The notes beneath the pieces were generated by a model. It was not told where the DNA came from, made no database searches, and was given only the letters and a program-made list of their open reading frames with translations. A stretch of 64,000 nucleotides of DNA from Geodermatophilus aquaeductus (lineage in GTDB: Bacteria > Actinomycetota > Actinomycetes > Mycobacteriales > Geodermatophilaceae). The DNA lies in assembly GCF_900182545.1 (NCBI RefSeq), contig NZ_FXTJ01000001.1, positions 124,001 to 188,000 of the forward strand. Reading direction: 5' to 3'. Both the position numbers and the translations under genes were made by a program. Shown one piece after another: positions 8,695-17,135 of the stretch; the stretch's first letter is position 1, and each line of letters begins with the position of its first letter.

Positions 8695-9780
8695 TCAGGG
8701 CTGGCCGGAGCCCGAGGCGGTGGAGCCGCCGGGCTGGCCGTGCTGACCGGAGGGCTGCTGACCGGAGGACTGCTGGCCGGGGTCCGTGGCCGGGGACGGG
8801 GTGTAGGGCTGCCCGTACCCCTGGGGGGCCTGGCCGTACTGACCCGGCTGCCCGTACTGCTGCCCGGGCTGCCCGTACTGCTGCCCGGGCTGGCCGTACT
8901 GACCGGGCTGGCCGTACTGGCCCGGGGTCGACTGGCCGTACTGGCCCGGGCGGGCGCCCTGGCCGGCACCGAAGTCCGGCGCCTGCTGGTTGGCCCACTG
9001 GGAGGCACCGGCGAAGGCGCCGGGCAGGGCCGGCTTGTTCCGCATCTCCGGCAGCAGCCGCAGGAACGCGAAGGCCGTGACGGCCGCGGTGACGAGGAGG
9101 GCGAGCAGGCCGACGAGGCTGAACTCCCACTCGAAGGTCTGGATCCAGGCGATCAACGTGAGCAGCAGGGCCAGGGCGGCGAGGCCGACGGTGATCCAGC
9201 TGCGCGGGAACCCGAGCCGGACCTCGGTCACCGCCGGCAGCAGCGCCCAGACGGCGGCGGCCAGCAGCAGGACGAAGCTGAAGGTGACCAGGCCGCTGAA
9301 CGAGAAGCCGCTGACGTTGTAGTCGTCGGAGAAGTAGATCTCGTCGAAGTCGATCCAGGTCAGGAGCGCGAGGACCAGGTAGGCGATCGCACCCGCCGCG
9401 ACGACGTAGTCGGCGACCTTCAGCCGCTTGAGGTCGAAGCCGGATCCGCCGGGGCCCTGCCCGAACGGCGACGGGGCGCCGTGGGGCTGGCCGTAGGGGG
9501 GCTGCTGCCCGTACGGCTGCTGCCCGTACGGCTGCTGCCCGTAGGGCGGCTGTCCACCGGCGGGCTGGCCGTAGGGCTGCTGCCCGTAGGGAGGCTGCTG
9601 GCCGTAGGACGGCTGGCCGGGAGCCGGCTGGCCGTAAGGCTGCTGACCGTAGGGCGGCTGACCCTGCGGAGCGCCGTACGGCGGCGGAGAGGCGGGGGGC
9701 TGCTGCCCGTACCCCGGCTGACCGCCCGGGCCCGGCTGCCCGGGGACCCCGGGCTGCTGCGGCGGCTGACTGGACGTCAT
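8695..9780 (-). CDS. PYGQQ-repeat membrane protein (DUF5336/Rv0954-like)
   Basis: The 361-residue protein has a low-complexity tail on each side of a membrane core. Residues 1-110 are Pro/Gln/Gly/Tyr-rich with many PYGQQ units. Residues 115-260 hold about four hydrophobic helices, and residues 265-361 carry GQYGQPGQ units. The ATG at 9780 has GAGAGG nine bases upstream. M. tuberculosis Rv0954 has the same architecture and sits in the same place between sucCD and perM-purN, so this is probably its counterpart. The tails are expected to be cytoplasmic and disordered; no enzyme motif is present. The DNA repeats (about 8820-8960 and 9475-9700) are codon-level repeats within the gene. Confidence 0.85.
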   Translation of the reverse strand: MTSSQPPQQPGVPGQPGPGGQPGYGQQPPASPPPYGAPQGQPPYGQQPYGQPAPGQPSYGQQPPYGQQPYGQPAGGQPPYGQQPYGQQPYGQQPPYGQPHGAPSPFGQGPGGSGFDLKRLKVADYVVAAGAIAYLVLALLTWIDFDEIYFSDDYNVSGFSFSGLVTFSFVLLLAAAVWALLPAVTEVRLGFPRSWITVGLAALALLLTLIAWIQTFEWEFSLVGLLALLVTAAVTAFAFLRLLPEMRNKPALPGAFAGASQWANQQAPDFGAGQGARPGQYGQSTPGQYGQPGQYGQPGQQYGQPGQQYGQPGQYGQAPQGYGQPYTPSPATDPGQQSSGQQPSGQHGQPGGSTASGSGQP

Positions 9781-9921
9781 CGTTCGGCTACCTCTCGTCA
9801 CTACAGGTACGGCGTCGCGGATGCTCTCCCCCACCGTGGCCCGGTGCAACCGCGCCACGCACGCGTCTCACCACCACGGGCGAGATCGTGACCGCCCCGC
9901 GACCGCCGCTGCCGGACGCCG

Positions 9922-9955
9922 CTGCCCCGGCCCCCGAGCACGGGGACCGGGGCAG
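9922..9955 (-). terminator. Terminator hairpin after sucD
   Basis: CTGCCCCGG at 9922-9930 pairs with CCGGGGCAG at 9947-9955, and an inner CCCC/GGGG extends the stem after one mismatch. It starts 34 bp beyond the sucD stop codon. Confidence 0.75.
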
Positions 9956-9988
9956 CCGGACGTCGTGGCCGGCCCGGCTGCCGACGAT

Positions 9989-10867
9989 CTACGCGCCGAC
10001 GATCTCCCGCATGAGGCGGGCGGTCTCCGACGGCGTCTTGCCGACCTTGACCCCGGCGGCCTCGAGGGCCTCCTTCTTGGCCTGCGCGGTGCCGGCCGAG
10101 CCGGACACGATGGCGCCGGCGTGGCCCATCGTCTTGCCCTCGGGCGCGGTGAAGCCGGCCACGTAGCCGACGACCGGCTTGGTGACGTTGGCCTTGATGA
10201 AGTCGGCCGCGCGCTCCTCGGCGTCGCCACCGATCTCACCGATCATGACGATGGCCTCGGTCTCCGGGTCGTCCTGGAACGCCTGGAGGGCGTCGATGTG
10301 CGTCGTCCCGATGACCGGGTCGCCGCCGATGCCGATCGCGGTGGAGAAACCGATGTCCCGGAGCTCGTACATCATCTGGTAGGTCAGCGTGCCCGACTTG
10401 CTGACCAGGCCGATCCTGCCCTGCTTGGTGATGTTGGCGGGGATGATGCCGGCGTTGGAGCGCCCGGGGCTGATCAGGCCGGGGCAGTTCGGGCCGATGA
10501 TGCGGGTCGAGCCACCCTGGGCGTGCGCCCAGAAGTAGGTCGAGTCGTGCACCGGGATGCCCTCGGTGATGACGACGGCGAGCCCGATCTGGGCGTCGAC
10601 GGCCTCGATGACCGCACCCTTCGCGCCGGCCGGCGGCACGAAGATGACGCTGACGTCGGCGCCGGTCTCCTTCATCGCCTCGGACACGCTGCCGAACACC
10701 GGCACGCTGGCGCCGTCGAAGTCGACGCTCTCGCCGGCCTTCTTCGGGTTCACGCCGCCGACGATCGCGGTGCCGGAGGCGAGCATGCGCTGGGTGTGCT
10801 TGCGCCCCTCCGAGCCGGTCATGCCCTGGACGATGACCTTGCTGTTCTCGTTGAGGAAGATCGACAT
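9989..10867 (-). CDS. sucD: Succinyl-CoA ligase (ADP-forming), alpha subunit
   Basis: The 292-residue subunit carries the CoA-binding and catalytic phospho-histidine site of succinyl-CoA synthetase in the TCA cycle. It shows [11 protein letters not shown] near the N-terminus, the CoA fold motif [11 protein letters not shown] (122-132), SKSGTLTYQ, and the active-site loop GHAGAIVSG with H249. The ATG is preceded by GAAGAG. It follows sucC after a 30-bp gap, forming a two-gene sucCD unit with a hairpin behind it. Confidence 0.97.
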   Translation of the reverse strand: MSIFLNENSKVIVQGMTGSEGRKHTQRMLASGTAIVGGVNPKKAGESVDFDGASVPVFGSVSEAMKETGADVSVIFVPPAGAKGAVIEAVDAQIGLAVVITEGIPVHDSTYFWAHAQGGSTRIIGPNCPGLISPGRSNAGIIPANITKQGRIGLVSKSGTLTYQMMYELRDIGFSTAIGIGGDPVIGTTHIDALQAFQDDPETEAIVMIGEIGGDAEERAADFIKANVTKPVVGYVAGFTAPEGKTMGHAGAIVSGSAGTAQAKKEALEAAGVKVGKTPSETARLMREIVGA

Positions 10868-10897
10868 CTCTTCAGGTCCTGTCGGTGTCGGGGGCGA

Positions 10898-12058
10898 TCA
10901 GGCGGCGAGCTCGGCGGCCCGGCGCGCGGCGCCGTCCATCGTGTCCACCAGGGTCACCAGCGGGTGGTTGGCCTCGGCGAGGATGCGCCGCCCCTCCTCG
11001 ACGTTGTTGCCGTCGAGCCGGACGACCAGCGGCTTGGCGGCCTCGTCGCCGAGGATGCCCAGGGCGCTGACGATGCCGTTGGCGACGGCGTCGCAGGCGG
11101 TGATCCCGCCGAAGACGTTGACGAACACGCTCTTCACGGCCGGGTCGGACAGGATGATGTCCAGGCCGTTGGCCATCACCTCGGCCGAGGCGCCGCCGCC
11201 GATGTCGAGGAAGTTGGCCGGCTTGACCCCGCCGAACTCCTCGCCCGCGTAGGCGACGACGTCGAGGGTGCTCATGACCAGGCCGGCACCGTTGCCGATG
11301 ATCCCCACCTCGCCCTCGAGCTTGACGTAGTTGAGGTCCTTCTCCTTGGCGCGCGCCTCGAGCGGGTCGGCCGCGGCGGTGTCCTCGAGGGCCGCGTGCT
11401 CGGCGTGCCGGAAGGAGGCGTTCTCGTCGAGGGTCACCTTGGCGTCGAGCGCGAGCACGGTGCCGTCGGGCGCCTTGGCCAGCGGGTTGACCTCGACGAG
11501 GGTGGCGTCCTCCTTGCTGAAGACCTCCCACAGCTGCACCGCGATCGCGATCACCTGGTCGCGGACCTCGGGGGCGAAGCCGGCGGCGTCGACGATCTCG
11601 GCGGCCTTCGCGGCGTCCACGCCGACCGAGGCGTCGACCGGGATGCGGGCCAGGGCCTCGGGGCGCTCGACGGCGAGCTGCTCGATCTCCATGCCGCCCT
11701 CGACGCTGGCCATCGCCAGGAAGGTGCGGTTCGAGCGGTCGAGGAGGTAGGAGAAGTAGTACTCCTCGGCGATGTCGCTGGCCTGGGCCACCATCACGCG
11801 GTGGGTGATGTGGCCCTTGATGTCCAGGCCGAGGATGTCCTGGGCCCGCGCGCGGGCGTCCTCGGGATCGTCGGCCAGCTTGACGCCGCCGGCCTTGCCG
11901 CGGCCACCGGTCTTGACCTGCGCCTTGACCACGACGGTCTGCCCGATCTCGCGGGCGATCGCCTCGGCCTGGTCGGGTGTCTCGGCCACGCCGCCGGGGA
12001 GCACGGGCACGCCGTGCGAGGCCAGCAGGTCACGCGCCTGGTACTCGAAGAGATCCAC
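10898..12058 (-). CDS. sucC: Succinyl-CoA ligase (ADP-forming), beta subunit
   Basis: The 386-residue nucleotide-binding subunit begins [20 protein letters not shown], which is characteristic of the family ATP-grasp domain (about 1-235). The C-terminal domain contains [15 protein letters not shown] and FVNVFGGIT. The GTG at 12058 gives the usual length; an in-frame extension to 12253 would be atypical. A GAGAG lies about 15 nt upstream. Together with sucD it makes the substrate-level phosphorylating step of the TCA cycle. Confidence 0.96.
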   Translation of the reverse strand: MDLFEYQARDLLASHGVPVLPGGVAETPDQAEAIAREIGQTVVVKAQVKTGGRGKAGGVKLADDPEDARARAQDILGLDIKGHITHRVMVAQASDIAEEYYFSYLLDRSNRTFLAMASVEGGMEIEQLAVERPEALARIPVDASVGVDAAKAAEIVDAAGFAPEVRDQVIAIAVQLWEVFSKEDATLVEVNPLAKAPDGTVLALDAKVTLDENASFRHAEHAALEDTAAADPLEARAKEKDLNYVKLEGEVGIIGNGAGLVMSTLDVVAYAGEEFGGVKPANFLDIGGGASAEVMANGLDIILSDPAVKSVFVNVFGGITACDAVANGIVSALGILGDEAAKPLVVRLDGNNVEEGRRILAEANHPLVTLVDTMDGAARRAAELAA

Positions 12059-12122
12059 GAACAGGGACCGTAACTCTCGCCCCGTCCGGCCGCCGCACCG
12101 GCACCGGGGCCCGTGCCCGGGC

Positions 12123-12494
12123 TCACAGCCCCCCGGCGGCCTCGCGCAGCGCGGCGACGACGTCCTCGGGCGCGGCGCCGTCGGCGAACCCGCGGACGCC
12201 GTCCGGGAGACCCGCGGTCGTGCCCAGGACGAACGCGGTGACGTCGTCCACACCGGCGGCGACGAGCCGGTCGAGCACCTCGGCGAGCAGGTCCGGCCGG
12301 CCCCCGGCCACCCCGACGGCGTCGGCGTCCTCCTGGACGACGGTGGCCGCCAGCCGGCCGGCGGAGGCGACCTCCCCGGTCAGCACCACCTCCGCGCCGC
12401 TGTCGCGCAACGCGCGGGCGAGGGCGACCGCCCGCGGGTCGTCCTGCCCGTCGGGCCCGGCGACGACGACGCGCAGCCGTTCCGCCGCGGTCAC
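12123..12494 (-). CDS. Degenerate B12-binding-fold protein
   Basis: The 123-residue protein resembles the C-terminal cobalamin domain of methylmalonyl-CoA mutase. A strand RLRVVVAG is followed by [19 protein letters not shown], then VVLTGEVAS and a Gly-rich C-terminal half. In true cobalamin domains the loop reads DxHxxG with a histidine that ligates cobalt. Here it is DGQDDP, so Co coordination by His is lost. It starts at GTG 12494, overlapping the upstream membrane gene by four bases, and ends 64 bp before sucC. Function unknown; a role near succinyl-CoA metabolism is only suggested by position. Confidence 0.75.
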   Translation of the reverse strand: MTAAERLRVVVAGPDGQDDPRAVALARALRDSGAEVVLTGEVASAGRLAATVVQEDADAVGVAGGRPDLLAEVLDRLVAAGVDDVTAFVLGTTAGLPDGVRGFADGAAPEDVVAALREAAGGL

Positions 12495-13609
12495 GAGCGA
12501 CTGCGGCGCAGCCGCCAGGCGAGCAGCGTGAGGACCCCGTAGGCCAGGCCGGCGGCGAGCAGCCCGGCGCCGGGGACGGTCCAGTCCAGCTCGTCGGAGG
12601 CGACGGCGTCGCGCAGGCCGCCGAGCCCGGCGGCGAGCACGGTCACCGCGACGGCGAGGAAGCCCCCGACGGCAGCCAGCCGCGGACGCAGCGAGGGCGC
12701 CAGCACCGACCCGAGCAGCACGGCGCCGGCGAGCAGCAGCCCGCCGAGCAGCGCCAGGCCGGGGCGCTCGAGCAGCGCCTGCGGGCCCTGCTGCTCGACC
12801 ACGACCTCCAGGCCGGTGGACGGGTCGTCGACCAGCCGGTCGGGGACGTCGGCGGCCGGGAGCGCGAGGCAGAGCACGGTGAGGACGCCGAGCACGACGG
12901 CGGCACCGGCCAGCCCCGGGCGGGCCGGGTCCAGCGCGCCGCGGTCCTCCATGACCGTGCGGTTCCACGTCGCCGCGGCGAGCACCCCGGCGACGACGGT
13001 CAGCGCCAGCGCGGCCACCTGCAGCCACCAGCCGGCGCCGGTCTGCACGCTGCTGGTGAGCACGCGCTCGCCGGCGAGCACCTCGATGCCCGGGCGCACG
13101 GTGGAGGTGCTGCCGCGGTACACCTCGATGAGCAGCGAGCCGAGGGCCAGCGCGCCACCGACCCCGGCGTAGGCCAGCCCGAGGCGGGGCACCCGCCCGG
13201 CGGCCAGGCCCGCCCCCACCGCGACGGCGGTCAGCGGGACGACGAGGCCGACGAGCACCCCACCGAGGCCACCGCCCAGCGTGAGCTCCCGCCCGCCGAC
13301 GACGAGGTAGGTCGGGAAGAGCGCGGCCGCCCCCGCCAGGCCGGCGAGCACGAGCAGGACGCCGACGGCGCGGGCGGCGCCGGGCAGGTCCCCGACGACG
13401 AGGCCGTCGCCGGGGACGGGCGCGGCACTCGTCGCGGCGCTGCCCGGCCGGCGGTCGGCGGCCGGACGGGTCCCCGGCCGCCGGTCACCGGCCCGGGCCG
13501 ACCCCGTCCTGCGGGCACCGGAGGTCACCGTGCGGGAGGCGGTCGCCGCGCCGCGGGACCGGTCGTCGCGGGTCCGGTCGTCGCGGGCGGAGCTCTCACG
13601 GCCGGCCAC
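12491..13609 (-). CDS. Multi-pass membrane protein with charged disordered N-terminus
   Basis: The protein has 372 residues from GTG 13609, which is preceded by AAGGGGGA. An Arg/Asp/Ser-rich segment (1-65) is followed by about eight hydrophobic helices. A longer in-frame start exists at 13690, but the ribosome site supports 13609. Its stop overlaps the start of the B12-fold protein, so the two are probably co-expressed. No family motif was recognised. Confidence 0.78.
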   Translation of the reverse strand: MAGRESSARDDRTRDDRSRGAATASRTVTSGARRTGSARAGDRRPGTRPAADRRPGSAATSAAPVPGDGLVVGDLPGAARAVGVLLVLAGLAGAAALFPTYLVVGGRELTLGGGLGGVLVGLVVPLTAVAVGAGLAAGRVPRLGLAYAGVGGALALGSLLIEVYRGSTSTVRPGIEVLAGERVLTSSVQTGAGWWLQVAALALTVVAGVLAAATWNRTVMEDRGALDPARPGLAGAAVVLGVLTVLCLALPAADVPDRLVDDPSTGLEVVVEQQGPQALLERPGLALLGGLLLAGAVLLGSVLAPSLRPRLAAVGGFLAVAVTVLAAGLGGLRDAVASDELDWTVPGAGLLAAGLAYGVLTLLAWRLRRSRS

Positions 13610-13794
13610 GGGTCCCCCTTCGTCGGAATCTGTTGCGTTCCGGTCTCGATCTCGTCGAGATTGCCGCACCGTCTGTGTGACGCTGGCCACACCAGGGCAT
13701 TACCGTCGTGTGAACCGAGCACCACACAGGTGCTCCGCCACGACGGACCCGGCTCCCGGGGCACCGCCGCGGCCGCCGAACGGGGAGGACGTCC

Positions 13795-14682
13795 ATGCGC
13801 GCGACCGGCGACCCCGGGTGCCGTCCAGGGTGGCACACCGACGAGTCCTCCCCCGGGACGCCACGGGACGCCCTGCGGTCCCTGATCCCCGGCGCCGTCG
13901 CCGGCGGGCTGACCGAGCTCGCGTGGGTCGGCGCGCACACGCTGCTCTACCCGCTGGGCACCCGCCGGGAGCCGCTGCGGCTGGACCCGCGCTGCCGGCC
14001 GGGTGAGCAGCCGCCGAGCGTGCGGGCACTCTTCGCCGCCGACCCCCTCGCCGCGCGCATCCCCGTCCTGCTCGTCCACGGGCTCATCGACAACCGGTCG
14101 ATCTTCACCGTGATGCAGCGCGGGCTGCGCCGGCGCGGCTTCGCCCAGGTGTGCACCTGGAACTACAGCCCGCTGCTCGGCGACGTCGCCGAGGGCGCCC
14201 GCGACCTCGGCGAGCACGTCGAGCGCATCTGCGCGCAGACCGGCCACGACCGTGTCCACCTGGTCGGCCACAGCCTCGGCGGGCTCATCTCCCGCTACTA
14301 CGTCCAGCGGCAGGGCGGCGGCCGGCGGGTGGAGTCGCTGGTCACCCTGGGCTCGCCGCACGGCGGCTCGGTGCTGGCCCACCTGCTACCGACGCCGATG
14401 GTGCGCCAGCTGCGGCCGGGGTCGGCGGTGCTGCAGGAGCTCGCCGAGCCGGCACCGGACTGGTCGACGCCGATGACCGCCGTCTACAGCAACCTCGACC
14501 AGCTCGTCGTCCCCACCCGCCTGGGCCGGTGCGACCACCCCGACCTGCGGGCGCGCAACGTCCTCGTGCGGGGCGTGGGGCACATGTCGCTGCCCTTCCA
14601 CCGGGGCGTCGTCGACGAGGTGGCCGCGACGCTGGCCGGGCTGCGCCCCGCGGCCCCGGCGTCGCTCGCCTCGGCCGCCTGA
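13795..14682 (+). CDS. Alpha/beta-hydrolase, lipase/esterase type
   Basis: The 295-residue protein has the nucleophile elbow VGHSLGG (S160), the oxyanion region LLVHGLIDN (92-100), a likely acid in YSNLDQLVVP (D235) and a histidine in GVGHMSLP (H263). GSPHGGS near 187-193 is typical of actinobacterial triacylglycerol lipases and esterases. GGGGAGGA lies just before the ATG. A weakly hydrophobic stretch at 31-52 is not a clear signal peptide, so the location is uncertain. It is divergent from the membrane gene at 12491-13609 across 185 bp. Confidence 0.88.
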   Translation: MRATGDPGCRPGWHTDESSPGTPRDALRSLIPGAVAGGLTELAWVGAHTLLYPLGTRREPLRLDPRCRPGEQPPSVRALFAADPLAARIPVLLVHGLIDNRSIFTVMQRGLRRRGFAQVCTWNYSPLLGDVAEGARDLGEHVERICAQTGHDRVHLVGHSLGGLISRYYVQRQGGGRRVESLVTLGSPHGGSVLAHLLPTPMVRQLRPGSAVLQELAEPAPDWSTPMTAVYSNLDQLVVPTRLGRCDHPDLRARNVLVRGVGHMSLPFHRGVVDEVAATLAGLRPAAPASLASAA

Positions 14683-14877
14683 GGCTCTCCTCACCCCAGG
14701 GAGACAAGGCGACACGCAGCGTCGCCTCCCGCGGTTGGCCCTGACGGAACGTTACGGTCCGATCACGGCGCCGGTACCCACCGGCGGGCGTCCACCCCGG
14801 GCGCCTCCACCGCCGTCGCTCCCCCGACGGTCCGCCCCGCGCGGTCGTCCCGGGATGCGTGGACGAAGGGTGTCGGC

Positions 14878-15768
14878 GTGACCTCGCTCCTCGAGCCCGC
14901 GGCGCCCGGCCGCCGGGCGGCCGAGCCCGAGGCGACCGGCCGCATCTCCGCCGGTCCGCTGGGACGGGCGGGCCTCCCGCCGCTCCGCCGGCCCGCCGTC
15001 CCGACCGCCACCACCCCGGCTGCTCCCGCGGACGACGACGAGCCGGCCGCTCCCCCGGCGGAGCCCGCGGCTGCGACCGCCGACGAGACCCCCGCGGAGT
15101 CCTCCGCGCGCCGCACCGTCCGCCGTCCCCCCGGCCGCCGCGGGCCGCTGTGGCTGGGCGCGCTCGTCGCCGGGGCACTCGTCGCCGCCGTCCCCGCCCT
15201 CTCCGGCGGGACGCCGGAGCCGGCCGCGTCGGTCAGCGCCGCCGACTACGGCCTCGGCGCCGCCGACCTCGGGCTGGCCGGCGAGATGGACGAGGCCGGC
15301 GTCCGCCAGGGCATCACCCAGGCCGAGGCCGCCGTCCGGCTGTCGGAGCTGGCCGCCTCCCGCGCCGCCCGCGAGCCGCAGACCGTCCTGCCGACGTCGG
15401 GCCGCATGACCACCTGCTTCTGCCAGCGCTGGGGCTCGATGCACTGGGGTATCGACCTGGCCGCCCCGCTCGGGACGCCGATCTACTCGGCCACCGACGG
15501 CGTCGTGCTGCGCGCCGGCCGCGCCTCCGGCTACGGCAACGCGGTCTACATCCAGGACGCCGACGGCAACGTGCACGTCTACGGGCACATGCGCTACTAC
15601 GACGTCTCGGCCGGCGACATCGTGCACGCCGGCGACCAGATCGCCAAGGTCGGCAACGAGGGCCAGTCCACCGGGCCGCACCTGCACTACGAGATCCACC
15701 GCGGCGGCATGACCGGCCGGCCGATCGACCCCGAGGAGTGGCTCGCCGACCACGGCGTGGCCATCTGA
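14878..15768 (+). CDS. Membrane-anchored M23 (LytM) peptidase
   Basis: The 296-residue protein has a Pro/Ala-rich cytoplasmic region (1-88), one transmembrane helix (about 91-108), a helical linker and a C-terminal LytM domain (about 170-290). The zinc site is complete: MHWGIDLAAP gives H189 and D193, and GPHLHYEIH gives H268 and H270. Such enzymes cut peptide cross-bridges in peptidoglycan, or activate amidases. The GTG has GAAGGGTG upstream. Its place between sucCD and pcrA matches Rv0950c in M. tuberculosis. Confidence 0.92.
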   Translation: MTSLLEPAAPGRRAAEPEATGRISAGPLGRAGLPPLRRPAVPTATTPAAPADDDEPAAPPAEPAAATADETPAESSARRTVRRPPGRRGPLWLGALVAGALVAAVPALSGGTPEPAASVSAADYGLGAADLGLAGEMDEAGVRQGITQAEAAVRLSELAASRAAREPQTVLPTSGRMTTCFCQRWGSMHWGIDLAAPLGTPIYSATDGVVLRAGRASGYGNAVYIQDADGNVHVYGHMRYYDVSAGDIVHAGDQIAKVGNEGQSTGPHLHYEIHRGGMTGRPIDPEEWLADHGVAI

Positions 15769-15844
15769 GCCCCGCCGCGGCTCCTCGTCCATCACCGGCC
15801 CGGTAGCACCCGGGGCGTCGCCGGCCGGGCCGCCGGACCCAGGC

Positions 15845-16393
15845 TCAGCCGGGGTCCCGGACGACCAGCCGCAGCACGGTGTCGGCCACGTGCGCCTCCA
15901 CCCGGGCCGGCGCCAGCCGCCCGAGCCGGACGCCGTCGGCGGCACCGACGACCAGCCAGGTCAGCGCGGTCAGCACCCACTCGGGGTCGACGTCGACCCG
16001 GAACGCGCCGGCCGTCTGCCCGCGGCGGACCAGGGCGCGCACCCGGTCCTCACCCGCGGCCGCCCGGGCGAGGAGGTCGCGCTCGACGAGGTCCTCGAGG
16101 GGCTGGGTGACGAGCAGGCCGTACCGGGCGCCGATCGGGACCGTCCGGGCGACCAGGTCGCGCAGGACGCGCACCGGGTCGTCCTGCCCGGCTGCGACCT
16201 CACCGGTCGCCGCCACGAAGGCCTCGACCGCCTGCCGGCAGAGCGTGCCGACCAGCACCGAGCGGCTGGGGAACCGGCGGAACAGCGTGGCCCGGCTGAC
16301 GCCGACCGCCCGGGCGACGTCGTCCATGGACGCGGCCGGCTGGGCGGCGAGCAGGCCGGCGGCGGCGTCCAGCAGTGCGTCGTCGGCAGACAC
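15845..16393 (-). CDS. TetR-family transcriptional regulator
   Basis: The 182-residue protein has an N-terminal HTH with [20 protein letters not shown] (about 22-41) and an alpha-helical ligand domain of usual TetR length. It starts at GTG 16393. It is transcribed away from an exporter-like gene across 73 bp that contain an inverted repeat (16412-16429), so it probably represses itself and that neighbour. The ligand is unknown. Confidence 0.92.
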   Translation of the reverse strand: MSADDALLDAAAGLLAAQPAASMDDVARAVGVSRATLFRRFPSRSVLVGTLCRQAVEAFVAATGEVAAGQDDPVRVLRDLVARTVPIGARYGLLVTQPLEDLVERDLLARAAAGEDRVRALVRRGQTAGAFRVDVDPEWVLTALTWLVVGAADGVRLGRLAPARVEAHVADTVLRLVVRDPG

Positions 16394-16411
16394 GACCGGA
16401 GCCTACGGGGT

Positions 16412-16429
16412 TGAGACTTTTACGTCTCA
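16412..16429. promoter_or_regulatory. Likely TetR operator
   Basis: TGAGAC at 16412-16417 and GTCTCA at 16424-16429 form a perfect 6-bp inverted repeat with a 6-nt centre. A further TGAGAC follows at 16432-16437. It is the only clear dyad in the 73-bp divergent region between the TetR gene and the GAP-family gene. Confidence 0.75.
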
Positions 16430-16466
16430 TCTGAGACCATGAAGTCATGCGATCCAGTGATCTCCG

Positions 16467-17129
16467 GTGAGCACCACCCTGCTGCTCGGCATCCTCGGGC
16501 TGGCCCTCGTGGACGCGCTGAACCCGGCCACGATCGGCGGGGTCGCGTTGATCCTGCTCGCTCCCCTGCGCCGGCCGATCGCCTGTGCGGCGGCCTTCGT
16601 GGCGGGGGCGTACCTGACCGTCCTGGCACTGGGGCTGGCGGTCTACACCGGGGCGGGCGCGGCCGCCGACGCCGTGGCCGGGGGCGTCACGTGGGTGCGG
16701 CGGATCGCACTGGGGCTCGCGGCGGTCCTCCTGGTGGTGGCCGCCGTCCGCCGGCTGCGCAGCCGCCACCGCAGCGCGGTCACCCTGCCGTCGTGGTTCG
16801 GCCCGTGGACCGCGGCCCCGGTCGGCGTCCTGGTGACCGGCGCCGACCTGCCCAACGCCTTCCCCTACGTGATCGCCATCGAGCGCCTGGTCAGCGCCGG
16901 CGTCCCGGCGGGGCAGGGCGTCGCGGTCCTGGCCGGCTACGCCCTGGTGTACTGCGCGCCCTGCCTGGTCCTGCTCGGCCTGGGCGCCCTGCACGGGACC
17001 TCGGTGCGCCGGCGGCTGAGCGGTGTCTACGAGCGCATCGGCAGCGCACGCACCGTCCCGCGGAGCGTGCCGGCCGCCCTGGGCCTGGTGGCGCTGGCCG
17101 CGGGCGTCACCGCCCTGGCCGTGGCGTGA
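16467..17129 (+). CDS. GAP-family (LysE-superfamily-like) membrane protein
   Basis: The 220-residue protein has about six membrane helices and begins LLLGILGLALVDALNPATIGG. The DALNPATI signature near residues 16-23 is typical of actinobacterial GAP/Sap-type proteins, which are related to small-molecule exporters and sulfolipid or peptidoglycolipid addressing proteins. The frame is closed by a stop at 16458, so GTG 16467 is the earliest start. Just before it lies ATG CGA TCC AGT GAT CTC CGG TGA, a seven-codon frame whose TGA overlaps the GTG. Likely controlled by the divergent TetR. Substrate unknown. Confidence 0.85.
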   Translation: MSTTLLLGILGLALVDALNPATIGGVALILLAPLRRPIACAAAFVAGAYLTVLALGLAVYTGAGAAADAVAGGVTWVRRIALGLAAVLLVVAAVRRLRSRHRSAVTLPSWFGPWTAAPVGVLVTGADLPNAFPYVIAIERLVSAGVPAGQGVAVLAGYALVYCAPCLVLLGLGALHGTSVRRRLSGVYERIGSARTVPRSVPAALGLVALAAGVTALAVA

Positions 17130-17135
17130 CGCCGG

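Noticed and set aside
8820-9700. Tandem DNA repeats as a minisatellite or CRISPR-like array
   Set aside because: They are codon-phase repeats encoding [13 protein letters not shown] units in a single membrane-protein gene, without spacers.
14683-14877. Possible c-di-AMP (ydaO-type) riboswitch before the M23 peptidase, as seen for other actinobacterial wall hydrolases
   Set aside because: The 195-bp gap lacks the recognisable conserved blocks and is short for that riboswitch plus a promoter.
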